Shown: in pieces, positions 12,416 through 24,689 of the stretch
Numbering within the stretch: the stretch's first letter is position 1
How the letters are laid out: each line of letters opens with the position of its first letter
Assembly: GCA_950295325.1 (NCBI GenBank)
Contig: OX485805.1
Coordinates: 23,673,501 to 23,737,500 of the forward strand
DNA length: 64,000 nucleotides
Direction of reading: 5' to 3'
Source of the DNA: Polytrichum commune
Taxonomy: Eukaryota > Streptophyta > Polytrichopsida > Polytrichales > Polytrichaceae
Made by a program: the position numbers and the translations under genes
Notes under the pieces: model-generated
Databases searched by the model: none
What the model saw: the letters and a program-made list of their open reading frames with translations, nothing else
What the model was told of the DNA's origin: nothing

Positions 12416-12939
12416 ATTAAAAACTCGGCAAGCTCAAGAAGGAAGCTAAGACAGAAGTGATGGGCAGGTGAGTGGTGAGCGGTAAGATGTGAGTAGTGTA
12501 GTCAACTATAGTGAGTTCCCATGATTAAAGGGGGTCATAAACTATTTTTGGTAATGTTTATTGATTTTAATCAATTGCGTCGCATTAATATTTCAAAAGT
12601 TCACGACTGAAAAGGACCTATTACCATGTACTACTGAAAAAATATTCAATAAGTTATTGATTTTGATTGTAAGTGTCCATAACATTGGTGCGTGCAACCA
12701 AAGTACACAAGAAATATTTCATGCCATATACTGATATCTTGAAACATTAGGGTGTACACTACACTAGCATCAATACTCGTGTTCAACAACACCAACAAAC
12801 TCAAATAATGGCATGACCTCGTTGTAGGCATGTGTTGGAGTGTGGATTGTGATATATATGGATTAAATATTTTATGTTGGATTATGCAAGAAATAAATAC
12901 TAAACATATTTTGTTGCACTTAACATGTGAGTAGATGGT

Positions 12940-13265
12940 GATTGGAGTAAGACAACTCCAAAAAATGGATTGGGTCAAATGACCCAAGAGAGAATGTTGC
13001 ATAAGGGCTAGACAACTCATGAAGGAATTATGCACGTGAGTTGGATAGCTCCAACTGCGAGTTAGACACCTCCCTCTTGAAAGATCTTTGTGTTGGAGTT
13101 AGACAACTCCAACTAGAAGCTATAAATTAGAGTTAGACAATTCCCAATGGATGGATGTTATTCATTGGAGCTAGACAACTCTCAATGAATAAATCTAGTT
13201 GGAAAGCAACAATTCCAACTAGAGTAATGGATGAATGAATCTAGTTGGAATTAGACGGTTCCAGC
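12940..13265. repeat. degenerate minisatellite of a self-complementary motif
   Basis: At least eight scattered variants of a 'ttagacaactcc' core occur near 12948, 13007, 13035, 13055, 13100, 13134, 13171 and 13250. The best copy (13094-13113) is a perfect hairpin: an 8-bp stem TTGGAGTT/AACTCCAA around an AGAC loop. Spacing is irregular (about 25-60 bp). An AT dinucleotide run follows at about 13289-13302. Confidence 0.65.
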
Positions 13266-13599
13266 TATAGGATTATGATTGAGCCAAATATATATATATA
13301 TAAATACATTGAAAATTATATATGTATATAAATAAGGAAGTTCAAGTCTAAATTTAGTCATAGTTGGGATTTCTAAAAATATATATTAGATACTATGGTT
13401 AAAGATGGATGAGACTAGGAGTGCTTTTGGGTATAATAGAGAGCTCGGGAGAGGAGAGGAGAGCATCTTGTGCCTCTCCTATGGTCGGGTGGTTTGAGAG
13501 CTCATAGCAATCACAATATTGTGATTAAGTTGTAAACCTTTTTTTGATATACAAAGTTTGAAAGTTCTCAACATTGGTGTCTCATGTGGATTCGTGCTT

Positions 13600-15630
13600 G
13601 TGCTATTTTTACGTAGAAGAGGAATATGACATGGATGAACTTCTCATTGTTGTTATCTAACTTGTATAGGAATATGAATACATAATGTAGGTGTTTGCAA
13701 TACACGCATTTCCGTTTCTTTCCCAAAGCCATGGAGGACAATTTGATGAAGTGTGGGCATGTGCATATTGTGGGATATCACCAAATTATGATAGATGAGG
13801 AGTTATTCTTCTGGAAGACGATGTTGATGATAACTTTAAATCTTTGATATAGAAGCAATAGCTCCAACAACACAATATTAGTCTATAAGTCCAGTGCTTT
13901 CTCATTTATTTTTGTGATATGATATTGGTGATGTTGGATTCTGATGCATTGTCTTTTGAAATTGTAGAAGTTGGTTGGCATCACGGTTTGATGACGCACA
14001 AAAATATAATCCAAAAATAGGGAGTTTTGAGTTGCTAAGAGCCTATGACGAGGTAAAAGTGTGTCCCTTTGTTGCAGTTAAAATATGACATCCTACATCG
14101 TTGACACCTTCTTTCCTTGAGAGAATGGTCCCTCCCTTCACCGACCTCGTGTTGGGTAATATAGGCCAATCCATAACATAACTCTTTTTGCTACTACTCA
14201 CACAATGCTTGATATTGTCAAGGCAAAACCAAAACTTATGCTCCACATTGTTGGTGGAAGGAAACTCCTTCATTTCTTAGTATGTTGGAGCAGAGGTGCT
14301 ATGTTTTCAAGTTCTGATTTTGACATTACACAAAGCTCATGTATTGGCTTGCACTGTCCAACATTGATTGGCAGAGCTTGGTGGCATTAGGAAGTAGGGA
14401 TAGTCACTCTCCATCATCAATATGCTATGTGCCACACCATGCTCTGCAAAATTAAAGGATTCATCTATGCATGATGAGCAATAAAGTAGTTTACTTTATC
14501 AGGTCGATGTGAGTTGCATCAACACAACGTGGCAAGTTGAGTTTTTGTTTGGTGGAAGCAAACAACTATGAGCCCTCTAAAGCACAACATATGGTGTTAA
14601 AACCTTCTATCCTTACGATAAGACTTCATGGCCTGTGCTAATAGCTTTGGAACTCCACACTTATAAAAAATAAGGTCTAATATATTCATTATAGATAAAT
14701 TTTGCACAAAACGTACATATAATATAGGGGTTTTATAATAATGAAACATGTTTACATGTAAAATACCATCACATATAATGCCCTCTTATATCTAGTCTAT
14801 ACATGTAAAATAGCGTGGAAACAATTACTAGGGGTAGCGGGTCTAGGGTAGGGTCTGTGCTAGTGGATGAAAAGAGGTAATTTTATGTTGAAAAAACTTG
14901 GATGGATGACTTCGCAGGATGGCTGACTTGAATGTTATTGAACCAATGTATCCAATGTGGAGCTAATGTTCTATACCTACGTGCCGGGAAGGAAAATTTC
15001 AGCGCGTTGTTTGAATTGCAATCTTCTTTCCAATTTTCTTTAGTAGTATAAGTAAAATAATGTATATTTATATAACCCCCCATTTATAATTATTGATAGG
15101 GTGTATTAAAATACAAGCATTTACCTTTATTTTGAAAATACCATACCTTATAATATTCTCTGCAAGGTAAATAGCCCCCGGATAAATAGGTCATGAGCGC
15201 ACGTGTATGCATTAATATAAGAGGGAGTGACTTCCCCCCCCCCCTCTCCTTGAGATCCAAACTAGCAGATCAGTGGAAAAAACATGTGTGCTCATGGCCA
15301 ACCATGGGTATACCCGGGTCACACACATTCTAAACTAAGAATTTTTTTCATGTCATATTCTCACTATTTAGACCTTGCCCGAGTTCTCATATACTTTTTG
15401 GAATATTTTTCATTTTCCAACAATCTCAAGATATAAAATTCAAAAAAACAATCATGCAACATTCCAAATTAATAAGTGCGATGACAACCCAATGACAACC
15501 ACATTCTAACATGCATGATTCATAAGAAAACATGTCTACTTTCTTGTACATTGCTCCCCCCTCATGGCATTTCCCAACACCTACAATCGGAGGTGCAATA
15601 CAAAGTTGCCCTTGTAGATGAATTACTAGT
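13600..15630. other. intergenic DNA, no confident gene
   Basis: Only short unrelated reading frames are seen. On the minus strand near 14480-14550 a few residues (LPRCVDATHI) faintly recall a PIF/Harbinger DDE region. The flanking frames are full of stops, so I do not call it. Confidence 0.4.
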
Positions 15631-15665
15631 AAATGGATATTAAAAGAATGTTATCTATTTCTTTC

Positions 15666-15690
15666 ATATATATATATATATATATATATA
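15666..15690. repeat. (TA)n microsatellite
   Basis: About 12 TA units; the neighbouring reading frame that translates through it (IYIYIY) is an artefact. Confidence 0.9.
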
Positions 15691-16554
15691 ACAAACAAGA
15701 GCCCACCCACCGCAAGGTAGGCATTAAACCCCACCATGCACCAAGGGGATTCTTGAGCAGGGTAGGGCCAACATGCCCAAATTCACGTCAGATTGCCCAA
15801 CGTTGGCTTTCCTTTTCTTTTCTTTTCTTTTATGAATTGTTAGGTCCAACTAAATTAACCCTAGTAGATAAATTCGGAGTCTTTTCACACCCATTTAGGT
15901 GTCCAACTGGATGCACCCCCTTTCCCCTCAACTTGCATTCCACATGGAAGTGCTCGGCCTTTTCTACTAGGGTGTTCAAAACACCGGCCAAAGAAGCTTT
16001 GCCAATATCGACAAAGCCTATTTTGCTTCACCGGAATGGCCGGCACATGGGAATTCGTGCCAACCTAACAAGAATTCAAAGCTTGAAACGAGGGACTCAT
16101 TGCCATGTCGAATATTTTGTTTGTGACAATCCATAATTTACCCACCCTTGTCACTATCTATTTGGTCGGATTGTGTGATGTAAAAGAAAGAGGGCACGAT
16201 GCTTGTCCCACAAAGTCTTTAGATTCGGTTTTGTTGGTTTTGTATTGTCCATTTGTCTTTACCTTGCTTTACTAATCCACGGTCAACTGTACATTAAGGG
16301 GAAGTGGTGGCTTTCCATGGGCATCAATGACAAGGGGAACGAGCTAACGTCACTTAATATTTAAAAGAACTCCACATAGCCATCCGAAGAATCCAACATG
16401 GCTAAGTTGTCCCAATGCACCTTGGCTTTCGAATCAAGTAACATAACCTATTAAGTATTGACGAGTACTAATTCATAAGAACTTGGGACTTGTCTTAGGT
16501 TTCAATGCACGATCTCTTTAACCGTTTTCAATGAAGTCTTGTTGCAGGTTTTAC

Positions 16555-16905
16555 CTACTAGGTCACTACACTAAATATGATATTTAGTGTTTGATACACT
16601 AAATACGAACGTATACAATAAATATCTTTAACCCTATGAAAGTAAGTAAAATTAAATGTAAATTCAAACACTAAATATCAACTATGGTAATATGTGGAAG
16701 TTACATACACAAATCTAGCATTAGTAAGGATATGAAAAAAAAATTTAACAATGATAAAAGGAGAAGGGAGGTGGCGGTAGGGAAGGTGGCAACACATTAA
16801 TGTCTAACACTAATTATCAAAGAATTAAAATTTAGTGTTGAGTAGGATAGGGTGGTAACAACACTAAATATAATCAAACACTAAATATCGTATTTAATGT
16901 AGTCT
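16555..16905. repeat. cluster of 'cactaaata' palindromic motifs
   Basis: Repeated 'acactaaatat' and 'atatttagtgt' words occur in both orientations (about 16568-16610, 16675-16690, 16840-16905). They are related to the ends of family B. This is probably a degraded family B relative with no clear boundaries. Confidence 0.45.
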
Positions 16906-16919
16906 TCACAATGAAAACA

Positions 16920-19350
16920 ATATAGGGGAAAATATAGGTATTGGTTGACATCATGCACAACGTGTTGCTAGAATGTTCATAACACATACCGAGGGGGAGG
17001 GTGAACTGGGGGAGGAGTAGAATGAAAATGTTGATAAGTATTGTGGAGCCCTTGATTATGGCCGATTTAATCCTTGGATTGGGATGAAAGACCCCAAATT
17101 AGTCTAGTGAGTTTGAATTGAGATGAACCGCCACCCGATGTTCAAAGGGATCTTTTTCTTTTTCTTTTTTTAAAACCCATTTACCCCTCCATAGGTGTTA
17201 TCATTGATATCAAGGGCAACTAAGTTTGCTATCACCACATTTTGTTTTGTTTTTTTGTATGTTCTTAATCTAGACCTAAACTATAACTTGTCACTCGGGT
17301 GAAATGTCCACTCATAAAGAAGCAGAGCAATGCCCCTCCCTACTCATTGGGCTCAAAGGAAATATTTTCTTACATTTTAAAAATTGTCTCTTAATTTGGT
17401 TGTTGAGCCCATCAAACCATGTAGGGAGGGACCCCAATTTGTGGAGGACATTATAATAAGATTGATTTCAAAGGTTTGGGCTTTCATAAAATGTTGGTGA
17501 GTTAGTGCAACTTTGCCATAGCGGCCTTCATCCCCAAATTCGCATGATGTTGGGGTGACACTTGCGTGCTCTCCAAGCTTCTCCAAACACAAATCGAGTT
17601 GTCATCTTGTGTTAATTTGTTTTCAAGAGTGTAGGAACACAAATTCTTTGCAGTTTTTGCGTATTCAATTTTCTTCTTCTTCTTTTACGTGTTGTGGTAA
17701 CGTACTTTAATATGTTTTGTGGATGAGGATTTTCATGTTTTCTATACGATATTCACAAGCTCTTTACATTCTCACCATGTTAGTACTACTTGAAGCAGTT
17801 CATCCTCTAGTCCCTAAAATCTTCATTTTTTTTTGGGTCATCACCTGAGTTTGTTAGTGACTTTAGAGTACTTAAAACTTTGCTCAAATCCAATTTCATT
17901 GTCTTTGCTTTGGAAGTTTAGTGGTGTTTTTAGACTCTTAACTAATATTTCATGAGCCGCCTTTTGCATCAATTCACTACAACAAAATGTGTGTTTGGAG
18001 GAAGAATATTTTCATCAACCTACTCCCCAAGACATTGAAAACCAACTGGAAATAAAGTAAGCTAGATGTTTTGTTTAACATATGTTGGCTAATGTTGGCT
18101 ACTATACATTGGCATTCAAATCAATACCTTTAGGAAAATGCACCTCTAAAGTCTTGATATCATGAAGAACATGATATAATCAAAGTGTCATACTAAAGGG
18201 CCACAAAAAGGCATTGTGAACTAAAGGCTTGGGATATGACACAAGTTCTCTAAGCAATAGAGTTATTTGTAAAGTAAAAGCAAATGTAACCATGGGTTTA
18301 GTCCCAAAACCCTGCGTTTATGAAAATTTACACAGAGTCACCCAAGTATTCTTAATGCTAATGTTACCATACACAAAGGGTGGTGTCAAACTATTAAAAA
18401 CTTGTTTTGTTAATTAGGATGGGTGGGCCAATCTAGTCTTGAATAGGCCGATCCGAGATTTAAGACAACAAAGCCCATGCGATAGCCTATTTTAATTCTT
18501 AAAATTTTGTCAAAATTTGAGAGGTGGATAGAGGAAATCCCAAAAGTTTCACCGAATTCTCAAAGCATGCCTACATGACGAGCTAACAAGCTCGTAATAG
18601 AAAGTGTTTTCAAAGAAAGATCGTTTCTCTTCGAGGGACTTCATGAATAACTCTACTTAGAGGGGGGGTGAAATCTGGATTTAGATAGGTCTCCTTGCCA
18701 ACGACATAAATCTCACAGTAAATAACAACACCTATGAAACAACAAAGCTAACATCCACCTCTTTGTCTGTTATGTTTCCTATTTTAATATAGTTTAAAGA
18801 CTTTTGTGCTAGATCGTCGTGCTTCAACCCTGTACACTAATATTGAAGTCCACCGTGTTTTGGTGAAAACTTCCACATTCAAATCCATAACTTTGAAGAT
18901 CTCTCTCTCTCTCTCTCTCTCTCCATTGTGCCTCACAAGGGTCATTTATGTAGTAACAAGAAACCACCACGTGTTTGAACTTTGCCTCCATCCCTCTTAT
19001 AAAATTCCATGAAATTGCAATGAACAACTAATCCACCTCTCGCTGCATTTGGGTAAACCAACCCATACACTCGCTCCTTGTTAAGGCCTAAACCCTTGCC
19101 TCCAAAGAACCAGTGTATAGGTTGGTCTGCTCTAGCCCTGTTGTTGCTCCTCCCACCCAAATTTCTTCCACTTCCTCTTATATGTGGAAGCCGTATTTCA
19201 AGTTGCGGGATGTTGTTTGCCAAGTGCATGATTGTTTTACGCACCTGCCATATCCATGCTCCTTGTGATAGTAACAATTTAATATAATGTGGAATATCTT
19301 TATATTAGTGTGGGGCAACCGAATTGCACATAACAACTTGTCAAGTTTAT
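16920..19350. other. intergenic DNA, no gene seen
   Basis: AT-rich, with no recognisable protein. It contains a CT microsatellite at about 18901-18923. Confidence 0.5.
18901..18923. repeat. (CT)n microsatellite
   Basis: Eleven uninterrupted CT units. Confidence 0.9.
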
Positions 19351-19356
19351 ACATAG

Positions 19357-19590
19357 CTAGGTACACTAGATATTGTATTTAGTGTTACCAGTTCTATTTG
19401 TCTTGCTCAATACTAATTGTAAATCATTCGTGTAGCGACAACAACACTGTATGTGAATCTTAAATTATTTGTCAATCCTTGTAAGTTTTTGTGGAGCATT
19501 ATTGAATACAATGTGGCAATAATTATCGCTCAGTAAGTGATTTATTTATCCAAAATTCAATAACCCATGGCAATATTTCATTAAATCAAT
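19357..19590 (+). repeat. dispersed repeat family B, copy 2
   Basis: It shares 'gatattgtatttagtgtta', 'ctatttgtcttgctcaata', 'aattgtaaatc', 'atttgtcaatccttgtaa' and 'cagtaagtgattt' with the other B copies, in the same order. Confidence 0.75.
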
Positions 19591-19765
19591 GTTAGAATGC
19601 AAACTATAATAAACGTCGTTTCAATGATTGGCATGGATTTCTACCAAATCCCAATCACCCATCCATGATAATGCTTTGTAGACTTATTCATAAGAAGTGT
19701 CACTAGAAAAGTTGCCAAGGTGACATTAAACTACCATGTAACAGTGTATACATTATCCAATGTAC

Positions 19766-20235
19766 TACACCCTAAACCCCGTAATATCAACCCCCATAAT
19801 GTCACTCACTCTTTGATATCCATAAACCCTAGGGAACGGATGTTCGTAGTTCAAATCTCACTCATTGTCACATTTTTTTCTTTCCCTTATATCATGAGAT
19901 TTGTAATTAATGCAAACCACCAACGAAGTTAACCCACACCCTCGCATTGCGCCATGTGTCAACATGTGGAGTGTCTTCTCCTTCTTATGCCACTTGTTGA
20001 ATGTTGGTGCATGCGTCTGCCACATCGCCCAGGAAGGCCAAGTGGAGTAGACCACACTAATGTAGATGACGGGACAACGAATCCAAATTGTCCTCACATC
20101 TCCTTTGTATTATTCCATAATGTCACATGCTACACTAATTCTATAATTTCATGCATTCATGTTAACACCACAAAACTCTGTAATATCATGTGCACTTTGG
20201 TTGCCACATGTGTGATACTACGGAGTTTAGAGTGT
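19766..20235. mobile_element. repeat family F (MITE-like), copy 1
   Basis: The ends form an imperfect terminal inverted repeat: 'tacaccctaaaccccgtaat' at the left against the complement of 'gtgatactacggagtttaga'+'gtgta' at the right. The internal phrases 'aaaccctagggaacggatgt', 'tattccataatgtcacatg' and 'taatatcatgtgcact' are shared with 22970-23315. It is non-coding, and no target duplication is identified. Confidence 0.75.
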
Positions 20236-20371
20236 ATCCACCAGCCCTGCAAATTAAGGTTGATGTGAAGATTCGAGAGCCAACTATATAATAAAATTCT
20301 TGACATGCAGTCCTAGTCACCAGATGTTGCACATTTGGCACATGATAATTTGACTTACGGTTGGTGAAGAA

Positions 20372-20372
<1 letters not shown>

Positions 20373-20404
<32 letters not shown>
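20373..20404. repeat. (TTG)n microsatellite
   Basis: About ten trinucleotide units. Confidence 0.9.
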
Positions 20405-20744
20405 GCATAGGATGATGAATCTCTATGAAGGGGACCCTAGCAATCTCACGCTGCATCATGCGCCAATCACACCAAAGTTTTTGTCCGGTTTTAACCGTGA
20501 AATTATTGGGGATTATGTTGAGAAATAGATGTTGGCCGACCACTTTTCACACTGTGAAAGCCGGAGATGCCGATGGATGGTGTTAGGACTGGCCGGTGTG
20601 ATGAACCCCTTGATATATAATGACTCCATGCTTCTGAAGACTAGGTGTAAGTGTTGGTTTACACGAGTCCCAAGTCACGAGTTCCAAGTCACTTGAGGTC
20701 AATCTGTGCAATCTCAATTGTTGAGAGCGTGGAAGTTGGGATTT

Positions 20745-20970
20745 ATCTAATGACCAAGGAGAACCAACTGCTAGTTATAGATGAACTGGTTGAGTTTGAG
20801 AAATAACAGGTCGAAGTTCAAGACTTCAAGAAAATACTGATCATTTTAGAGGAATCTATGGAATATATATCAATTTAATAACGAGAACCCCGAAAGATGC
20901 CAATTGTGACCGGTTGGATTGGTAACACTAGGAATTTGAGTATTGATTACGCTCAGAACTCTCTGCGGGC
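20745..20970 (-). repeat. dispersed repeat family C, copy 1
   Basis: In reverse complement it carries the family phrases 'cctagtgttacc', 'gaagtcttgaac', 'tatttctcaaactcaacc' and 'ggttcatctataact'. Related copies are at 24842-25065, 37712-37930, 44240-44412 and 52115-52350. Confidence 0.7.
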
Positions 20971-21536
20971 ATTGGACTTATCACTTCATATGGGGTCCTA
21001 AGTCCTAAGTCATGAGCATGACATGGATGCCTACATGACACCACTTTTTGAAGCCGAGACTTGGGACTTGTGTTACGAGTTGGGTCGAGCAAAAAGCTAG
21101 ACCCAACCCTCAACACAAGTCCCGAGATTCTTTTTTGAATAAATCAATCAAGATCCGACTTCAACGATTATAAACGGTATTTTAATGGTTTCTTGAAGCT
21201 CAAAAGTTGGGACTTTGCCTCCATGCTAGGACTTGCTAACACGAGTGACACTCAAGACTTGGAACCCAATGTGAACTGGCCCTAAGTAACAAACATGTTA
21301 ATAGTTTCCATTTCTATTTATTTATTCATTCATTTATTCCTATTCTTGTTTTAGACAAACTAAAAGTCCAATTACAAGAACGAAACCAAAATACAACCAC
21401 CTCAGAAGAACCAACGCAGTAGTTTCCATTTATAAGTACTAAATATGCAATTCTATCACTTTCAAAAATTTCACAAGTATTACTAATAAACGACAATTTA
21501 CTTGCTCTCAACTTCCGAAAGTGCGAAATACCCCCG

Positions 21537-21615
21537 ATGTACCCTCAAATGTACGACGATGTTTTGCTAATCGCGTCAAAGCATGCAGAGGAAGTGGTAG
21601 GCTTCAGCATCCTGA
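21537..21615 (+). pseudogene. coding-like fragment left of a family A insertion
   Basis: The frame reads MYPQMYDDVLLIASKHAEEV and has a protein-like composition. It runs into the family A element at 21617. A second coding-like stretch in the + direction resumes after the element (22116-22336). I do not recognise the family. It could be one disrupted exon or two unrelated chance frames. Confidence 0.25.
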
Positions 21616-21616
21616 G

Positions 21617-22113
21617 GGCCACTCCACACACGGGACTGAGAGCCCGTGACCATTACACTCCAAGCACTCTCATTGGTGGAAAGGACGGAGCCGGTCCAAG
21701 TTCGCTTCACACTACGCTTGAGGGACCAACGGAGTACGTGAATGCAAGATGGATGTCAAGTCTACATGGATTCCTACATGTCATCTAATAAATCATGTTT
21801 CATGGTCACTTGGACTATTTTCAAAAACCACCTCTTGGAGGTAGGCCTAACACAAAACCGCGAGACCACGGCACTCCGAATGCTCACAACCGTTGGTTTA
21901 TTCTACTTTATCATGTGTGAGGGCCCGCGTGAATAGAAATTCATTGAAATAACGTTTGGTTGAGGGCCCGGTCACATATGACTTCACACTACACTCGAGG
22001 GTCCGTGACCACACTACGTGATTGTGGAGGTGTGTTGGGACGGCCTTTGGACACTTTCTTTTGGGCTCTCACAATTACATGGTCACGGCCCTTGGCTCGT
22101 GTGTGAAGTGGCC
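21617..22113 (+). mobile_element. repeat family A, full copy (497 bp)
   Basis: It starts 'ggccactccacacacg' and ends 'cgtgtgtgaagtggcc', a terminal inverted repeat that continues for about 40 bp with 'gccgtgaccat'. The interior ('cacttcaagcactctcattg'-type phrase, 'gaccatgtttcatggtcact'-type phrase, 'ggtaggcctaacacaaaacc') matches 11381-11890, and in reverse 25498-25968 and 41942-42438. Non-coding. Unusually, the inverted repeat continues outside this copy: left flank 'cttcagcatcct', right flank 'aggatgctgaag'. No direct target duplication is visible. Confidence 0.85.
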
Positions 22114-22115
22114 CT

Positions 22116-22336
22116 CAGAGGATGCTGAAGCCGCAACACATGCTGAAGAGATTCCCAAGGTCCTATGTGATGAAGGGCCATTTTACAAATTAGAGAGGTG
22201 GAGGAAAATAGCTCCAAAAATATCCGAGGTACCTCCCCTTTGGAACATTGCAATTTTGAATGCCGATGAAGTAAAACGTGCCCGAGTGATAGCAGGGACT
22301 TCACTATTTACGGGAATACTGTGGGCCACATTATAA
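22116..22336 (+). pseudogene. unrecognised coding-like fragment right of family A
   Basis: About 70 codons are open before a TAA. They have a balanced composition including KVLCDEGPFYKLERWRKIAP and a hydrophobic tail (IAGTSLFTGILWATL). It begins exactly where the family A element ends, so its own start is lost. I cannot name it. It may be the remainder of an exon that the element interrupted, or a fragment of another transposon. Confidence 0.3.
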
Positions 22337-22969
22337 ACACTGAAGAAGGGCGCACTGAAAACATCCGGGGTGTTACCGTGGGATGCACATTATCATAACA
22401 TCATTATTAAGTTGAGTATGTACGATGGGTGGGGCCGGGAATAAGTCAGATTCTATTCATAAATCCACTATGGTCATTCTCAGAACACAACATTGTGTTG
22501 GCGGGTTCAGGCGTAAAAAAGTGCGTGCGAAGCAGTGTACTGGTATTGTTAGAATGGAATGGTTGATAGCAGCTGGATATTGTTATGATATTCCAACCCA
22601 CGATCGATGTAACATCGGAGGTCTATGTCGTCGGTTGTAATATGTTTGTTGGATGGGAAAATGATGTGCATTTGAGAGGCTTCTAACAAAGTGAGATCCT
22701 ATTCATACCCATTCTATTTGGGTGGTTTCGCATATTAAATAATGATATCTAAATCATTTCCAAAGTGGACTTTAAGATAATTGAGAATCGTCATTTCCCC
22801 ATCTTTTTTTAGGGGGTTAAATGTCATTTTCTAAAAAAATAACACATAGCAAAAATTCGGGTAGGTGGAGAGATTGATGCAAAAACAACCTCCTTGAGTA
22901 TAAGATTTCATACATTTTAATATGTGATGGTGTATAATGTGGGCCATATTATTAAAGGGTGTGTCACAC

Positions 22970-23315
22970 TACACCCTAGCCTCCGTAATGTTAGGATTGC
23001 CACTCTCTCTTATATCCCGAAACCCTAGGGACCGGATGTGCTTAGTTCTAAACTTTCTCCTTGTTGTCACATTTCCTTCTCATATATCACCTTTTTTTTC
23101 ATTAAAATGAGCCACCAAAGAATTCAAAACCACATACTTGCACAAATCCCAATGTCATCATCTTTATTATTGTGGTGTTGACTTTGTGTTATTCCATAAT
23201 GTCACATGATACACTAATTCTCTATTATCATGCATACATGCTAATGATGCATACCTCCTTAATATCATGTGCACTTCGGTTGCCCCATGCATGATATTAG
23301 AGAGGTTAGAGTGTA
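22970..23315. mobile_element. repeat family F (MITE-like), copy 2, internally deleted
   Basis: Same ends as 19766-20235 ('tacaccctagcctccgtaat' and 'agaggttagagtgta') and the same internal phrases, but about 125 bp shorter. Confidence 0.7.
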
Positions 23316-24689
23316 TAATTATGCCCAATTTTACCAAAAATAGTCTAGCTAGGTGATTGTGGACACCTCCAACCCCACAAAATATATACGACTTTTGGAT
23401 CACTGAGTTGCATCGCTCATTTTGCTAGTAAGTGTGAATGAGGAAATTGTTGTCCCAAAGTTTGCAATCAAAGTCCATATGCTCACAAAATCTTCAATCA
23501 AAGTACATTTTATATCACTTATAGAGTGGTGATGTGGGGGATCCTATTTTGAGGGAAATAGTGCTTGGAATGACATTTGTACGTCTCAACTCAAGTGTCA
23601 CATAGCATGTTTAGATAAATAAAAACCGTTGCCATGTTCAAACAAGTAAGTGTAGTGTATGAAACTCTACCTATAAGGCACTTGTAATATGTATGGAAGT
23701 GGTTCAAGCATGGTTACAAAATGAGAGTACCGGTAGTGTAGTGCCAATCTTTGATCAAGTGCCCATGTTTCTTTAATCATTTCATTGAAATTTATGAATG
23801 AAAGTAATTATATATATTTGGGGATGATAGGCTCGATGTATGCATAAAATGGTACGTTTACATGTGATATGCACATAGATGATTCTTAATGTGCTTAACC
23901 ATTAAATACCATAGAGTGCATTTTGACAATCTTAGAACCTTCATACCACACTTGAGCTGAAATTTGAAGGCATGTGTTTGAGAGAGAGGGAATTATCGTA
24001 TATGAGTGTATCTCTTGTTCATCGAGCATAAAAAAACAAATATGTGACTTGGAAGTTAATATTTAGTTGATTTGTTGTTGGATTCAACTTTAAAGAACAT
24101 GCACCAATCCATTACAAACTAAATGAGGTTAATCAACCACAAGCCTACATAACATTATTTAGATCCGTAAGAGTGTTATGTGGGACCGACGGTATTCCAT
24201 AGAATATTCCTCACATTCAGACCGAACATGGAAAAATTTAAAAATATTCCATGAAATATTGCCAGCCCACGAGACATTATTAGGGATATGAATAATGTTA
24301 TGTACACACAAACCTACATGGGTCATGTTTTTATGTTGGATTCATAAGAGGTACACTCTTATGCGATATTTCCCTCTCTCCATGTGCTTGAAGGCATGTG
24401 CTTTGCATGGCTTATGGGATCTGATTATGACCAATAAGAGCCCATCTTTGGAGATTCATGATATAACATCCACTAGGAGTCACCTCGCTATCAGCCAAAA
24501 TATTTATCATAACGTAGAGGTCTTAAATGCATACCACACTAGATATTGTATTCAGTACCATATGGTATTTAATGTCACTCACGGTAATTTTACTGATGCC
24601 ACTTATAATAAATAAACTTACGAATACTATCATCCCAGGTTGCTTACAGTTCATCCACTTTTGGTATATATTGCATCGTAACATTTATG

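Noticed and set aside
12646-13035. Minus-strand reading frame of 129 codons
   Set aside because: It overlaps the hairpin minisatellite, has a Cys/His/Ser-rich low-quality composition and no recognisable domain.
14043-14550. Possible PIF/Harbinger transposase remnant on the minus strand
   Set aside because: Only about ten residues resemble the DDE region and the surrounding frames have many stops.
15633-16136. Reading frame of 167 codons
   Set aside because: It runs through a TA microsatellite (IYIYIY) and shows no domain; no upstream or downstream exon fits.
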